A stretch of DNA of 34,721 bases from Nakamurella silvestris (GTDB taxonomy: Bacteria > Actinomycetota > Actinomycetes > Mycobacteriales > Nakamurellaceae), in contig QXCQ01000244.1 of assembly GCA_003576535.1 (NCBI GenBank), forward strand, positions 1 through 34,721, written 5' to 3'. Position 1 is the first letter of the stretch. Each line of letters begins with the position of its first letter. Below, piece by piece: positions 8,401 through 15,659 of this stretch. A program made the position numbers and the translations under genes. The notes beneath the pieces were generated by a model that made no database searches, was not told the DNA's origin, and was given only the letters and a program-made list of their open reading frames with translations.

Positions 8401-10732
8401 GGGTGGCTGGAAAGCCGTTGCCGATCAGTACAAGTCGCCGAAGATCCCGACGGCCAAGTTCAACGAGGCCCTGTTCACAGCGGTCACGGCGAACAAGGTC
8501 CGACTGTCCTTCACCAACAACCCCGGCAACTTCACGGCCATCTCCGAGATCCAGCTCTTCGACTCCGGCCGGAACGTCCCGGCCGTGGTCAACGATCCGC
8601 CGAAGGTCACCGCAACGGTCAATGCCACCAACAACGGCAACCTGTCGACCACCCTGGTCGCCACGGTCACCGACGACGGTATCCCGGACGACAAGGTTCT
8701 GTCCTACGGCTGGGAGGTCGTCTCCAAGCCCGCCGGCGCCGGTGTCATCTTCAGCAACGCCGGCGGACTGACCACCACGGTCACCGGAACCGTCGAGGGC
8801 GCTTACGTTTTCAAGTTCAAGGCCAATGACGGCGCACTCACCGCCGAGCAGAACGTCCCGGTGACCCTGGCGAAGAAGGTCATGGTCGCCGAGTTCGGCG
8901 CCCAGGCCACCGTCACCACCAGCGGCTCCGCGTCCTGGGAGGATCCGACCAAGGTCAGCCTGCCGACCACCCCGGCCAACTCCAACCCGGGCACCAACAA
9001 CGGCTGGGGTTCCTGGGGCCAGACCCAGAGCGGCACCAGCGTGGCCAACACGGCGTGGATCCAGTACAAGTGGACCTCCCCGATCCTGATGAAGTCCACC
9101 GACATCTACTGGTACGACGACAACGGCGGAACCCGCCGTCCGAATGCCACCACCTACACCATCGAGTCCTCCACCGACGGGACGACGTGGACCCCGGTGA
9201 ACCTGACCAACGGCTCCACCTACGCCGGCGGCCTGGCCACCAACGCCTACAACCACTTCGACTTCACCGCCATCAAGGCGAGTTACCTGCGGATCAAGAT
9301 CTTCGGCCTGCAGGGTGCCGGTGCCGGCACCGGTGTCCTGCGCTGGCGGGTCAACGGGGACACCGTCGATTCGGTGCGCAGCCCGGTCATCATCCGTACC
9401 CCCACCGGTGTGGTCCCGACCCTTCCGGCCACCTTGTCCGCCCAGTACACGGGCGGCGACCGGGACAACCTGGCCTTCCAGTGGCAGCCCATCACCGCGG
9501 ACATGGTCGCCGAGACCAACGTCGAACCGTTCACGGTGTACGGCACCAACTCCGCCTACGGCCTGATCGCCGAGGCCCAGGTCTACGTCCGACCGGAGAA
9601 CTCCACCGGCGGTATCGCGATCCAAGGCGCGGAACAGTTCTCGCAGACCGTACTGGTCGGCGAGCAGCCGTACCTGCCGACCAAGCTCCTGGTGTCCTAC
9701 AACGACGGATCCCGGGACAACCAGGCCATCGGCATCAACTGGAACTACAACCCGACGGTCGTCAACAAGGCGGGGGTCTACGCGATCACCGGTGACCTGA
9801 TCCTGCCGAGCTACGTCAGCAACGCCGGAACGGTCAAGACCACCTTCACCCTGACGGTGAAGCGGGCCCCCGGTACCGAGGCCGAAGTCGACGTGACACT
9901 GACCGCTCCGGAACAGGTCTCGACCAAACAGACGGCGGAGTTCGTCGCTGCCGCCACGGCCGAGGAGACCTTCTCCGGCCACTTCGAGTTGTACGACGGC
10001 GCCAAGAAGGTCGCCGAGAGCCCTGCGCTCGAGGCCACCGGTTCCAACTCCTCCTTCGCCGCCTCGCACACCTTCCGCGAGGCCGGATCGGGTATGGCGA
10101 CGGGCAAGCGTCAGTACTCGGTGAAGTTCGTCAGCGACACCGCCGGGGTCAACGGATCTGCCTCCGATGCCCACCAGGTCGAGGTCTACTTCTTCGACAA
10201 GGCACCGGGAAGTGATTTCTACACCGAGATCAGCTGGATGTCCGCAGCCGGGATCACCACCGGAAACGCCAACGGCTCCTTCACCCCGGCCGCAGCGATC
10301 AGCCGTCAGGCTCTCGCCGCGTTCCTGTACCGCATCGACAACAACGGGGCCAAGGCTCCCGCCTGCACCGCTGCTCCGTATGCCGATGTTCCGGTCGACT
10401 CCCTCTTCTGCGGCGAGATCAACTGGCTCAAGGGCAAGAACATCACCACCGGCTTCTCCGGAAACCTCTTCAAGCCCGGTGCCTCCATCGAACGACAAGC
10501 CGTGGCGGCCTTCCTGTTCCGCTGGAAGAACCCGGGTGCCGAGAAGCCGGTCTGCACCACGGCCCCGTTCACCGATGTTCCGGCCGGTTCGGCCTTCTGC
10601 GGCGAGATCTCCTGGCTCAAGACCTCCGGGTTGACGACCGGGTTCACCGACGGAACGTTCAAGCCGGGAACCACGATCGAGCGTCAGGCGGTCGCAGCCT
10701 TCCTGTACCGGCTCACCCATCCGACCACCTGA
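5432..10732 (+). CDS. Secreted multidomain glycoside hydrolase with discoidin, Ig-like and SLH modules
   Basis: 1766 residues from GTG 5432. A signal peptide ends at ASA (residues 30-32). The N-terminal half (about 35-860) looks like an alpha-barrel (6-hairpin, MGH1-like) glycosidase: it is rich in Trp/Tyr, with motifs such as YRWWGERYN, LGNMNYIFIEDMGG and SPIDLGYDYFMVNNLRYH. Next come an F5/8 type C-like domain (871-1048), a PKD-like domain (1050-1146), a second discoidin-like domain (1149-1312), two Big_4-like modules (1315-1480), an Ig-like module (1483-1586) and three SLH repeats (1588-1766). Repeats two and three each carry a Cys pair. Its position opposite a GH127 gene makes a role in arabinan or arabino-oligosaccharide release attractive. 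A GH121-like beta-L-arabinobiosidase is one candidate, but I could not assign a CAZy family or catalytic acids from sequence alone. The glycosidase fold is fairly likely; the substrate is inference. Confidence 0.72.
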   Translation: MPQRLFRRAAASAVAATMVVSTFILPATSASAVGPVLPGNEGDVGVYTDGTSHVMDIGEPTFTNVAEVQGKLAPGVPFTANSMYQSIFDKDLAAGGTDYYLDRVLGVQGTLGATVLQTRGRSLYMRGASNNNFTVMGFAGTAFAGGPNSLGNFYTVTVPGQTVTEVSANRFNAPSHTSDRYTIGTTGVSADLKKFITYDNVAVTTIKFTNPGTTAAAFTVRATSPIATIATGAADELTGSRTLTSGANNGLVDTPWSTVTVGLKAKGFSTVGTNLDRAVSIPAGESLEISVVGALYSNTLPKSRADLLEYADMAPATAFKTGVTEFNRRWASDIPYVNVPNPAIEKAIVYRWWGERYNSLDTNEPGYVYQYPTTIEGVNLYQNSIVLTQPMHLQDTKWMRTPYLPYGQILNVGELSGSSAFLDSPGHTSWNNHYSQYMGTAGLEAYNVHGGGAALAEKFGYYFENDGKGQLEHYDGNGNKLIAYDTNYMPGNDADAISFGFPKSTATAPGARTIERPESAYVWGDFDAARQLYEIAGTGSGKVNEMAGYANDIQSSILTNLWSEDTRMFLAKTTHGATSAASSNGKANPLPVASRTFIPAKESNLYDVYSENLIPKTDTAKYVDGFRFLTYGDNFPIFPFYTANQYDRTAYGIGGSNNFSNINFTVQFRAVRAALRTYDPTHKYVTPEYASRLLNWMAWSTYPGADLRVPNQAEYYSGWNAATKTYNRNNPNHVMLGNMNYIFIEDMGGIQPRSDDTIELSPIDLGYDYFMVNNLRYHGKDVTIVWDKDGTKYGLGQGYSLFVDGQKKVTTDKIGKLTYNPNTNVVDAAAGLAVTYTAPAASSFPTAKNTTIEDTRVVEYLKTAGLDLTEGSVNLAKGATLSSSFTQVGARPTPWRNFHTPGYSSSSMNYSPGAIAETERPVKLAAVTDGNTVNEPYWGNYGTTDATGYVELDLGSAKRFDNLKVYFVSDRQAGGYKEPLKYAVQVPDGSGGWKAVADQYKSPKIPTAKFNEALFTAVTANKVRLSFTNNPGNFTAISEIQLFDSGRNVPAVVNDPPKVTATVNATNNGNLSTTLVATVTDDGIPDDKVLSYGWEVVSKPAGAGVIFSNAGGLTTTVTGTVEGAYVFKFKANDGALTAEQNVPVTLAKKVMVAEFGAQATVTTSGSASWEDPTKVSLPTTPANSNPGTNNGWGSWGQTQSGTSVANTAWIQYKWTSPILMKSTDIYWYDDNGGTRRPNATTYTIESSTDGTTWTPVNLTNGSTYAGGLATNAYNHFDFTAIKASYLRIKIFGLQGAGAGTGVLRWRVNGDTVDSVRSPVIIRTPTGVVPTLPATLSAQYTGGDRDNLAFQWQPITADMVAETNVEPFTVYGTNSAYGLIAEAQVYVRPENSTGGIAIQGAEQFSQTVLVGEQPYLPTKLLVSYNDGSRDNQAIGINWNYNPTVVNKAGVYAITGDLILPSYVSNAGTVKTTFTLTVKRAPGTEAEVDVTLTAPEQVSTKQTAEFVAAATAEETFSGHFELYDGAKKVAESPALEATGSNSSFAASHTFREAGSGMATGKRQYSVKFVSDTAGVNGSASDAHQVEVYFFDKAPGSDFYTEISWMSAAGITTGNANGSFTPAAAISRQALAAFLYRIDNNGAKAPACTAAPYADVPVDSLFCGEINWLKGKNITTGFSGNLFKPGASIERQAVAAFLFRWKNPGAEKPVCTTAPFTDVPAGSAFCGEISWLKTSGLTTGFTDGTFKPGTTIERQAVAAFLYRLTHPTT

Positions 10733-10756
10733 TCGGCTGAGGCAGGCATCACCGGC

Positions 10757-10778
10757 AGCAGCAGACAGTTGCTGCTGA
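10757..10778. repeat. Small hairpin 3' of the hydrolase gene
   Basis: CAGCAGCA (10757-10764) and TGCTGCTG (10771-10778) form a perfect 8-bp stem around a six-base loop, just before the long terminator. It may help RNA stability or termination. Confidence 0.45.
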
Positions 10779-10783
10779 GCACC

Positions 10784-10833
10784 ACATGAGAAAGGACCCC
10801 CGGGCATCTGCCCGGGGGTCCTTTCTCATGTGC
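10784..10833. terminator. Perfect 24-bp bidirectional terminator
   Basis: Bases 10784-10807 and 10810-10833 are exact reverse complements, giving a 24-bp stem around a two-base centre. The core is GC-rich (CCCCCGGGCA). A-rich (GAGAAAGGA) and T-rich (TCCTTTCTC) tracts sit in the outer stem, so each strand ends in a U-containing arm. It lies exactly between two convergent genes (stops at 10732 and 10865) and can serve both. Confidence 0.85.
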
Positions 10834-10864
10834 AGGTCACTGCACGAGGTGCATCAACAGATGT

Positions 10865-12172
10865 TCAGTGCGCTCGCGGACGACGGCCGAGGGCGAGAAC
10901 GGTGGTGCCCGTCAGAAACAGGACGAGGCCGATGAGCACCTTGGGCAGGGTGCTGGAGTCCACACCGGTCGCGGCGAGCTGCGGCCCGGCCGGGGTGACG
11001 GTCACGGTGACCGGGTCGAGGGTGACGGGAACTTCCTGGGTGATGGTCTCGGTGACCGTCACCTGCTCCGTCACCGTGGTCTCCACGACGGGCACATCGG
11101 TGAACTCGAACAGGTCGGCCCGGGTGAAGACCGCGTCGTGGTCCGGGAACTCGGGCAGCTCGGCGGCCGCCGCTGCCGAATCGGACTGACCCTCGCAACC
11201 GAAGCCGTGGAAGACCACCGTCACATCGGATTTGCCTGCTTCATGGGCCGGGGTGGTCGCCTTGATCGAGATGTTGCCACGTTTGTCGACGACCACGCGT
11301 GCCTCTGTCGCGGGAGTGCCGTCGAAGAACACCTCCATGTCCACGTCGGGGAGTTCCAGCGCCTGGGGCCGCACCTTCGCTGCGGTGATCCGCTGTGCCA
11401 GTGCCGCGGACGCGGTCGACATCGACTCCACGTCCTCGAGGCAGTACCCGCTGACGGTGTTCAGGATGAACGGGCCTTCGAGGGAGACGACGGTCCCGCC
11501 GGTGGTGGGTCCGTGGCTGGGGGTCAGACCGCTGGTCCAAGGCTCTTTGTAGGTGAAGTTCCCGATCTTGACCGGGATGAGTCCGTCGACCGCCCCGGAG
11601 GTGTTCAGGGTGTCGCTGCGTTCGGGCAACTCGGTGCCGTCGGTGGTTCCGGTGCCGGCCGTGCTGGTGACAGTTTCCGATCCCGAGGTGGTGGTCGCCT
11701 GATCCGTGGACGTCTGCTCCGTGGACGTCTGCTCCGTGGACTCGTCGGCGAAGGCCGCCCGCAACCGGGCGGCGGCGCTGCCGGCCACCGGCGCGGTCGT
11801 CTCGGCGAAGGACTCCTCGAAGGTCTCCCACTCGGGCTCGGTGATCACGGTGTCGGCGTCCAGATAGGCCACCACCGGAACGGTTCCGGCCTTGTGCGCG
11901 GGGATGAGCCCCATGATGCCTTGTCCGTAGTACTCGTCGTACACGAATTCCGGGCTCTCGACATCACCGAAGGTCACCTTGACCACACCGAAAAGATTCT
12001 CACCGTAGGCCTCGAACACCTGGCCGCCGGCCGTCGACGAGGACCGCGGCCCGAAGTCGAAGACATCGGGAACCAGGACGTCGGCGCGAGCGGGGCTGGT
12101 GACGAAAAGGCTGCCCAGGACCAGGAGCCCGAAGGCCGCCAACCCCGCGCCGATGGGTGTCGATTTACGCAT
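10865..12172 (-). CDS. LAATG-anchored surface protein with IPT/TIG-like domains
   Basis: 435 residues, exported and probably sortase-anchored. A signal peptide ends at ARA (28-30). Two IPT/TIG-like Ig folds follow: about 33-105, ending in PAHKAG, and about 210-325, ending in PAHEAG. They are split by an acidic, Ser/Thr/Glu-rich linker (about 115-190). The C-terminus is a classical sorting signal: LAATG at 399-403, a hydrophobic helix and a GRRPR tail. An Ala replaces the usual Pro of LPxTG, as in class E-type LAxTG substrates. Two Cys (in GYCLED and GFGCEG) could form a disulfide. GAGG lies five bases before the ATG. It is the last gene of a minus-strand set with a sortase and an unknown gene, ending at the 24-bp terminator. 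Its ligand is unknown. Confidence 0.85.
   Translation of the reverse strand: MRKSTPIGAGLAAFGLLVLGSLFVTSPARADVLVPDVFDFGPRSSSTAGGQVFEAYGENLFGVVKVTFGDVESPEFVYDEYYGQGIMGLIPAHKAGTVPVVAYLDADTVITEPEWETFEESFAETTAPVAGSAAARLRAAFADESTEQTSTEQTSTDQATTTSGSETVTSTAGTGTTDGTELPERSDTLNTSGAVDGLIPVKIGNFTYKEPWTSGLTPSHGPTTGGTVVSLEGPFILNTVSGYCLEDVESMSTASAALAQRITAAKVRPQALELPDVDMEVFFDGTPATEARVVVDKRGNISIKATTPAHEAGKSDVTVVFHGFGCEGQSDSAAAAAELPEFPDHDAVFTRADLFEFTDVPVVETTVTEQVTVTETITQEVPVTLDPVTVTVTPAGPQLAATGVDSSTLPKVLIGLVLFLTGTTVLALGRRPRAH
11703..11741. repeat. 15-bp tandem repeat in the Ser/Thr linker
   Basis: The unit TCCGTGGACGTCTGC occurs twice exactly, followed by nine more bases of a third copy. On the minus strand it encodes repeated STEQT. 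As the unit is a multiple of three, copy-number slippage would change linker length without a frameshift. Confidence 0.8.
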
Positions 12173-12335
12173 GAATACCTCGTTCTTGAGCGGGTGGGAC
12201 CCGAGTGGTGGAACTCGCAGGATCTCACACGGATCTCATGGGTATCCCTCTTTCCCGGCGCGTCGGCCTGTTGAAGGACACGATCGACCGGCACGGGGAC
12301 GGCATTATCACCCGTTCACCACAACCTGCCGGGGA

Positions 12336-12950
12336 TCAACCCCCGTGAATGGTCGTCCTGACACGCACGAGCATCGGACTCGCCGGGGTGGAGCCGAAAC
12401 CGAATTCAACCGGTGGGTCCACCGGAACGAGCCGGCCGAGATCCTCTTCCTGCCAACTCGCGGCAATCGAGGTGATCGGATGCGCATCCAACGCCGAATA
12501 CCATTCACGCCGCCCGAAACCGGCAGTTCCCCTGGTCCGCACACCAGGCAGGACAACTCGGACGATCGGATCGATAAGTGTTGCCCACCAACGACTTCTA
12601 GCGATCGGGCGCGGCACGAGCCATAACAGGGCACCCAAGATCCCACGTCGGCCCAATTCCAGGACGACGGTGAGATCACCGGCACGCACCCGCCAGCAGG
12701 AACCACTGATCGACCACTGCACCCCGCTGATCACGATCTCGTCGAAATTGTAGGTCGCGCTGACGAAATCAGCGCATTCCTCGTGGGGCGCCAACAGCAC
12801 CCGGTGGCCGTCGGCGCTCTCCATCATCACATCGGCGAAAGATCCGAGCGGAGAGTCCGGCCAGAAACCGATGACGATCCGGGTCCCGGATGTCGTGCCG
12901 AAACCGGCGATCGCTCCGTTGAAATATTGGAGGTCCTGTCGTCGCTTCAT
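12336..12950 (-). CDS. Unrecognised 204-residue protein between sortase and substrate
   Basis: I do not recognise this family. The protein has no signal peptide. The N-terminal half is beta-rich (FNGAIAGFGTTSGTRIVIGFW, then short strands around ADGHRVLLAP and FVSATYNFDEIVI). A moderately hydrophobic segment near 105-135 (GALLWLVPRPIARSRWW) could touch the membrane. The codon use is normal for the window and it reads as a real gene. It starts 36 bases after the sortase stop on the same strand, and 163 bases separate its stop from the LAATG protein. Co-expression with the sortase is likely, but nothing in the sequence shows its function. A weak AAGAAG precedes the ATG by nine bases. Confidence 0.65.
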   Translation of the reverse strand: MKRRQDLQYFNGAIAGFGTTSGTRIVIGFWPDSPLGSFADVMMESADGHRVLLAPHEECADFVSATYNFDEIVISGVQWSISGSCWRVRAGDLTVVLELGRRGILGALLWLVPRPIARSRWWATLIDPIVRVVLPGVRTRGTAGFGRREWYSALDAHPITSIAASWQEEDLGRLVPVDPPVEFGFGSTPASPMLVRVRTTIHGG

Positions 12951-12986
12951 TGTTGGATGCTTCTTGTTCGCTGGTTGACCATGCGA

Positions 12987-13868
12987 TCAGGAGACAAGAC
13001 TTCCGAAGGCGATGATATTGCTCTCGTAGCTGCCTTCATCGCTGTTGAATGCACCTCCGCAGGTGATCAGCCTGATACCGGCATGATCGATGTTCCCGTA
13101 GACCTCTTCGGTCGGGAACTCCGACTTGAGATAGGACTGGACCTTGTCGATGGTGAAAGTGGCCACCGAGCCGTCGGCCCTGGTGACCTCGACGGTGTCC
13201 CCCGGAACCAACTTGTCCAGGTCGTAGAAGACCCCGGGCCCGTACCGGCGGGAATCGATGTGGCCGAGGAGGATGGAGGGCCCCTGCTGGCCGGGGGTGG
13301 GTGAGCCCGTGTACCAACCGGCTTCGGCATCAGGGTCGTCGAGGGAGGGGACCTGGACGGTGCCGTCGGGGTTCAGGCCGAGGTCCATCAGACTGGACTG
13401 CACGTTGATCGCCGGGATCGTCAGCGACACCGGGTCCGATTTCGGCAGCACCGGCCCCTTCACCGCCAGGAGGGAATCGGGAAGTTTGAACCCTTCCGCC
13501 GAGGACGGCGCCGTCTCGCTCGTCGGCGGTTTGCCCTCGTTCCCGCCCGTGGTGGTCGGCGCATCGGTGGTCGGCGCGGAGGTGGTCGGCCGGGCGGAGG
13601 TCGGGTCCGAGGCGGTCGCGGTGGCCTGAGGGGTGGTCTCGAGGGCGTTCGTCGAGGCACCGGTCGTCGGGGCAGCGGTCGAGGGGGCAGCGGTCGAGGT
13701 CGACGCACCGGTCGGGACTACCTCGGGGGAGCTTTGGGCATCGTTCCCGCAGGAGGACAGCGCCAGCACACCGAGCAACACCCCCGCGATGGACTGTCGA
13801 AGGCGGGCACGTCCCGGACGAGCTCGTCTGACACGAATGGTGGCCTGACCTCTGATCGGTGATGTCAC
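12987..13868 (-). CDS. Lipoprotein-type class F sortase
   Basis: 293 residues; a transpeptidase that should join sorting-signal proteins to the envelope. An Arg-rich N-region and hydrophobic stretch end in the lipobox LSSC (C40), so the enzyme is predicted to be lipid-anchored rather than held by a transmembrane helix. A long Thr/Ala/Pro linker (about 45-125) carries the catalytic domain (about 145-293). The domain has the class F pattern: SLTIPAINV, GLNPDGTVQVP, AGWYTGS, LLGHIDSR (H203) and LITCGG (C270). No Arg occurs after C270, although canonical sortases have one on the following strand; the tail reads AFNSDEGSYESNIIAF. The GTG start at 13868 has no clear ribosome binding site. Its likely clients in the window are the LAATG protein at 10865 and the LPVTG protein at 15660. 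Confidence 0.85.
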   Translation of the reverse strand: MTSPIRGQATIRVRRARPGRARLRQSIAGVLLGVLALSSCGNDAQSSPEVVPTGASTSTAAPSTAAPTTGASTNALETTPQATATASDPTSARPTTSAPTTDAPTTTGGNEGKPPTSETAPSSAEGFKLPDSLLAVKGPVLPKSDPVSLTIPAINVQSSLMDLGLNPDGTVQVPSLDDPDAEAGWYTGSPTPGQQGPSILLGHIDSRRYGPGVFYDLDKLVPGDTVEVTRADGSVATFTIDKVQSYLKSEFPTEEVYGNIDHAGIRLITCGGAFNSDEGSYESNIIAFGSLVS

Positions 13869-13953
13869 ATGTGATCATTCGGCACCGGCGACGGCGGGGT
13901 TTGGTCCGTCATCGTCCGTGGTGATGGGCACCCCAGCAGCTTCGAGGAGAACC

Positions 13954-14646
13954 ATGAGTCCAGCGTTCACACATCCGAAGATGGCACTACTGGTGCTGAC
14001 CAGTCATTCCGAGCTGGGGGACAGCGGGAAGAATACCGGTTACACGGTGTCCGAGGCCGCCGACCCCTGGCGGGTGTTCGTCGAAGCGGGCTGGGGGGTG
14101 CACGTGGCGAGTGTCGCGGGCGGCCGTCCACCGGCGGACGGGCTCGACCTGACCCAGCCGAACCAACAGGCCTGGACCTTGAACCAGGAGATCACCCATC
14201 AGCTTGAATCCGCACCGAGCCCCGAACACGTCAACCCCGCCATCTACGACGTCATCTACTTCGTGGGCGGGCACGGGGCGATGTGGGACTTCCCGGACAA
14301 CGGCCCGCTCGCCGCGTTGGGTGCTGCCGTGTACGAACGGGGTGGTGTGGTCGCTGCCGTCTGCCACGGGCCCGCGGTGCTCACCACGCTGCGCCTGTCG
14401 AACGGATCCCTGCTGATCGACGGCCGGAAGGTGTCCTCCTTCACCGACAGCGAGGAGAAGGCGATCCATCTGGCCTCGACCGTGCCGTTCCTGCTGCAGT
14501 CCAGGTTGACCTCCCTCGGTGCCGTGCATTCCTCGGCGCCGAACTGGGCCGAACACGTCGTCACCGACGGCCGCCTGGTGACCGGGCAGAACCCGGCAAG
14601 CGCGGCGGGGGTCGCCACCGCGGCCATCGCGGCCGCGGCCGGCTGA
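13954..14646 (+). CDS. DJ-1/PfpI superfamily protein, Hsp31-like
   Basis: 230 residues, cytoplasmic. Features of the Hsp31/glyoxalase III-like branch are visible: TGYTVSEAADPW with E34; FVEAGWGVHVASVAGG; FVGGHGAMWDFPDN; and the nucleophile elbow AAVCHGPAVL with C137 and H138. Family members act as glutathione-independent glyoxalases or as stress chaperones/deglycases; which applies here cannot be told. The ATG at 13954 has GAGGAG four bases upstream (after it, AACC). The in-frame GTG at 13918 has no such site. The gene is divergent from the sortase and is followed by a 70-bp hairpin element. Confidence 0.88.
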   Translation: MSPAFTHPKMALLVLTSHSELGDSGKNTGYTVSEAADPWRVFVEAGWGVHVASVAGGRPPADGLDLTQPNQQAWTLNQEITHQLESAPSPEHVNPAIYDVIYFVGGHGAMWDFPDNGPLAALGAAVYERGGVVAAVCHGPAVLTTLRLSNGSLLIDGRKVSSFTDSEEKAIHLASTVPFLLQSRLTSLGAVHSSAPNWAEHVVTDGRLVTGQNPASAAGVATAAIAAAAG

Positions 14647-14656
14647 CCCCCCTCCT

Positions 14657-14726
14657 GTTCCCGCGCACGCTGTTGTTCCTCGCGCGCGATGTTTCGTGCG
14701 CGAGAAGCAACATCGCGCGCGGGAAC
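14657..14726. repeat. 70-bp long-hairpin element, copy 1
   Basis: Sits 10 bases after the stop of the DJ-1 gene and 10 bases from the stop of the convergent lipoprotein. The outer arms are GTTCCCGCGCACG and its near reverse complement. An inner 12-bp stem (CCTCGCGCGCGA / TCGTGCGCGAGA) surrounds a TGTT loop. It matches the copy at 30599-30668 at 63 of 70 positions. It probably acts as a terminator or RNA-stabilising palindrome. Confidence 0.85.
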
Positions 14727-14736
14727 GATGCAGGTA

Positions 14737-15429
14737 TCAGCCGCCCATCACCGTGCACGCCGGGATCTTGATGATGGCCGCCTGTTCGGCCGGGGTCAGG
14801 CTGCCCAGGGCACCGAGCTCCCCGTTGATGCCCTGGTTGAACTCGGTGTTGGCATCCATCGCCGACTTCAGGGCGGCGTCGGCCGCCGCTGTGTCCGCGA
14901 GATCGACCGCCTTGAGCTCGGCCCCCTTGGCGATGAGCCGTGGCCCGTACTCGGCGAAGGCGTCGACGAAGGTCGTTGCGACCTTCTTCCCGTCGGTGAA
15001 CGACGGCGGCTCCAGCCCGCTCAACGTCTCCCCCAGGGTGGTCAGCCCGTTCCCCAGGCCGTCGTACGCCTGCGCGAAGGCCGGAAGTGCGATGGAGGGG
15101 TCGGTCTCCTCGGCGGCCGCCGTCAACTGGTTCCCGCTTTCGCCGAGACCGGCGTAGCCGGTACAGAAGGCACTCATCCAGGCCACCGAGTCGGCACCCA
15201 GTTCAGCGGCCTCCACCGTCGAGGTGGGTTCACCCGAGGTGCCCGCCGAGCCCGGATCGGTGGGCGCGGAGGAGCTGTCCGGCACTGCGGTCACCGTCGG
15301 GGTGCCACTGGCCGAGGCGCTGGTCGTCTCCTCGGGGCTCGGCGACGCCTCGGGATCGCTGCCGCAGGCCGACAGGGCCAGGGCCAGCACCGCGGCAAGG
15401 GAAATACCGCTGAGCAGACTTCTTTTCAT
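14737..15429 (-). CDS. Small secreted lipoprotein of unknown function
   Basis: 230 residues. A signal sequence ends in the lipobox LSAC (C22), followed by a Ser/Thr/Pro/Glu linker (about 25-70). A soluble, mostly helical Ala-rich domain (about 75-230) follows, with Cys in AFCTGY and in PACTVMGG close to the C-terminus that may pair. AGGAGA lies eight bases before the ATG at 15429, which is why I prefer it to an upstream in-frame start at 15648. The gene is divergent from the giant stalk protein across a 230-base gap. Similar small lipoproteins occur widely in actinobacteria, but I cannot name a function. Confidence 0.8.
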   Translation of the reverse strand: MKRSLLSGISLAAVLALALSACGSDPEASPSPEETTSASASGTPTVTAVPDSSSAPTDPGSAGTSGEPTSTVEAAELGADSVAWMSAFCTGYAGLGESGNQLTAAAEETDPSIALPAFAQAYDGLGNGLTTLGETLSGLEPPSFTDGKKVATTFVDAFAEYGPRLIAKGAELKAVDLADTAAADAALKSAMDANTEFNQGINGELGALGSLTPAEQAAIIKIPACTVMGG

Positions 15430-15586
15430 GTGGTGGGTCTCCTGGTGGAAGAAGCGGATGGGAGCTGACCCACCGCCGCCACGGACGATGGGCTGGTCCC
15501 AGCATCCCATCCGGTGCCTGTCACCCAACCGACTGTCGAGTTGTGACACCTGGTAATCCCGGTGACACTGGGAGTGGTTTGTACTT

Positions 15587-15598
15587 TTCGGCGCCGAA
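15587..15598. promoter_or_regulatory. Perfect 12-bp palindrome upstream of the stalk gene
   Basis: TTCGGCGCCGAA is a perfect palindrome 62 bases before the ATG at 15660, in the divergent gap with the lipoprotein gene. It could be a regulator site; I see no clear -10 or -35 beside it. Confidence 0.3.
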
Positions 15599-15659
15599 GT
15601 CGTCTTCGTGGAGATTGTCCGGCACCGGGGTCGACCGATCGACAACAAGGGGAAAATCG

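Noticed and set aside
5522-10807. 1761-codon open frame on the minus strand
   Set aside because: It is antisense to the SLH hydrolase and has no domain or sensible composition. Its length comes from GC-biased codons lacking stops.
14657-14726. Insertion sequence end
   Set aside because: No transposase, no target duplication and only 70 bases. A palindromic repeat element fits better.
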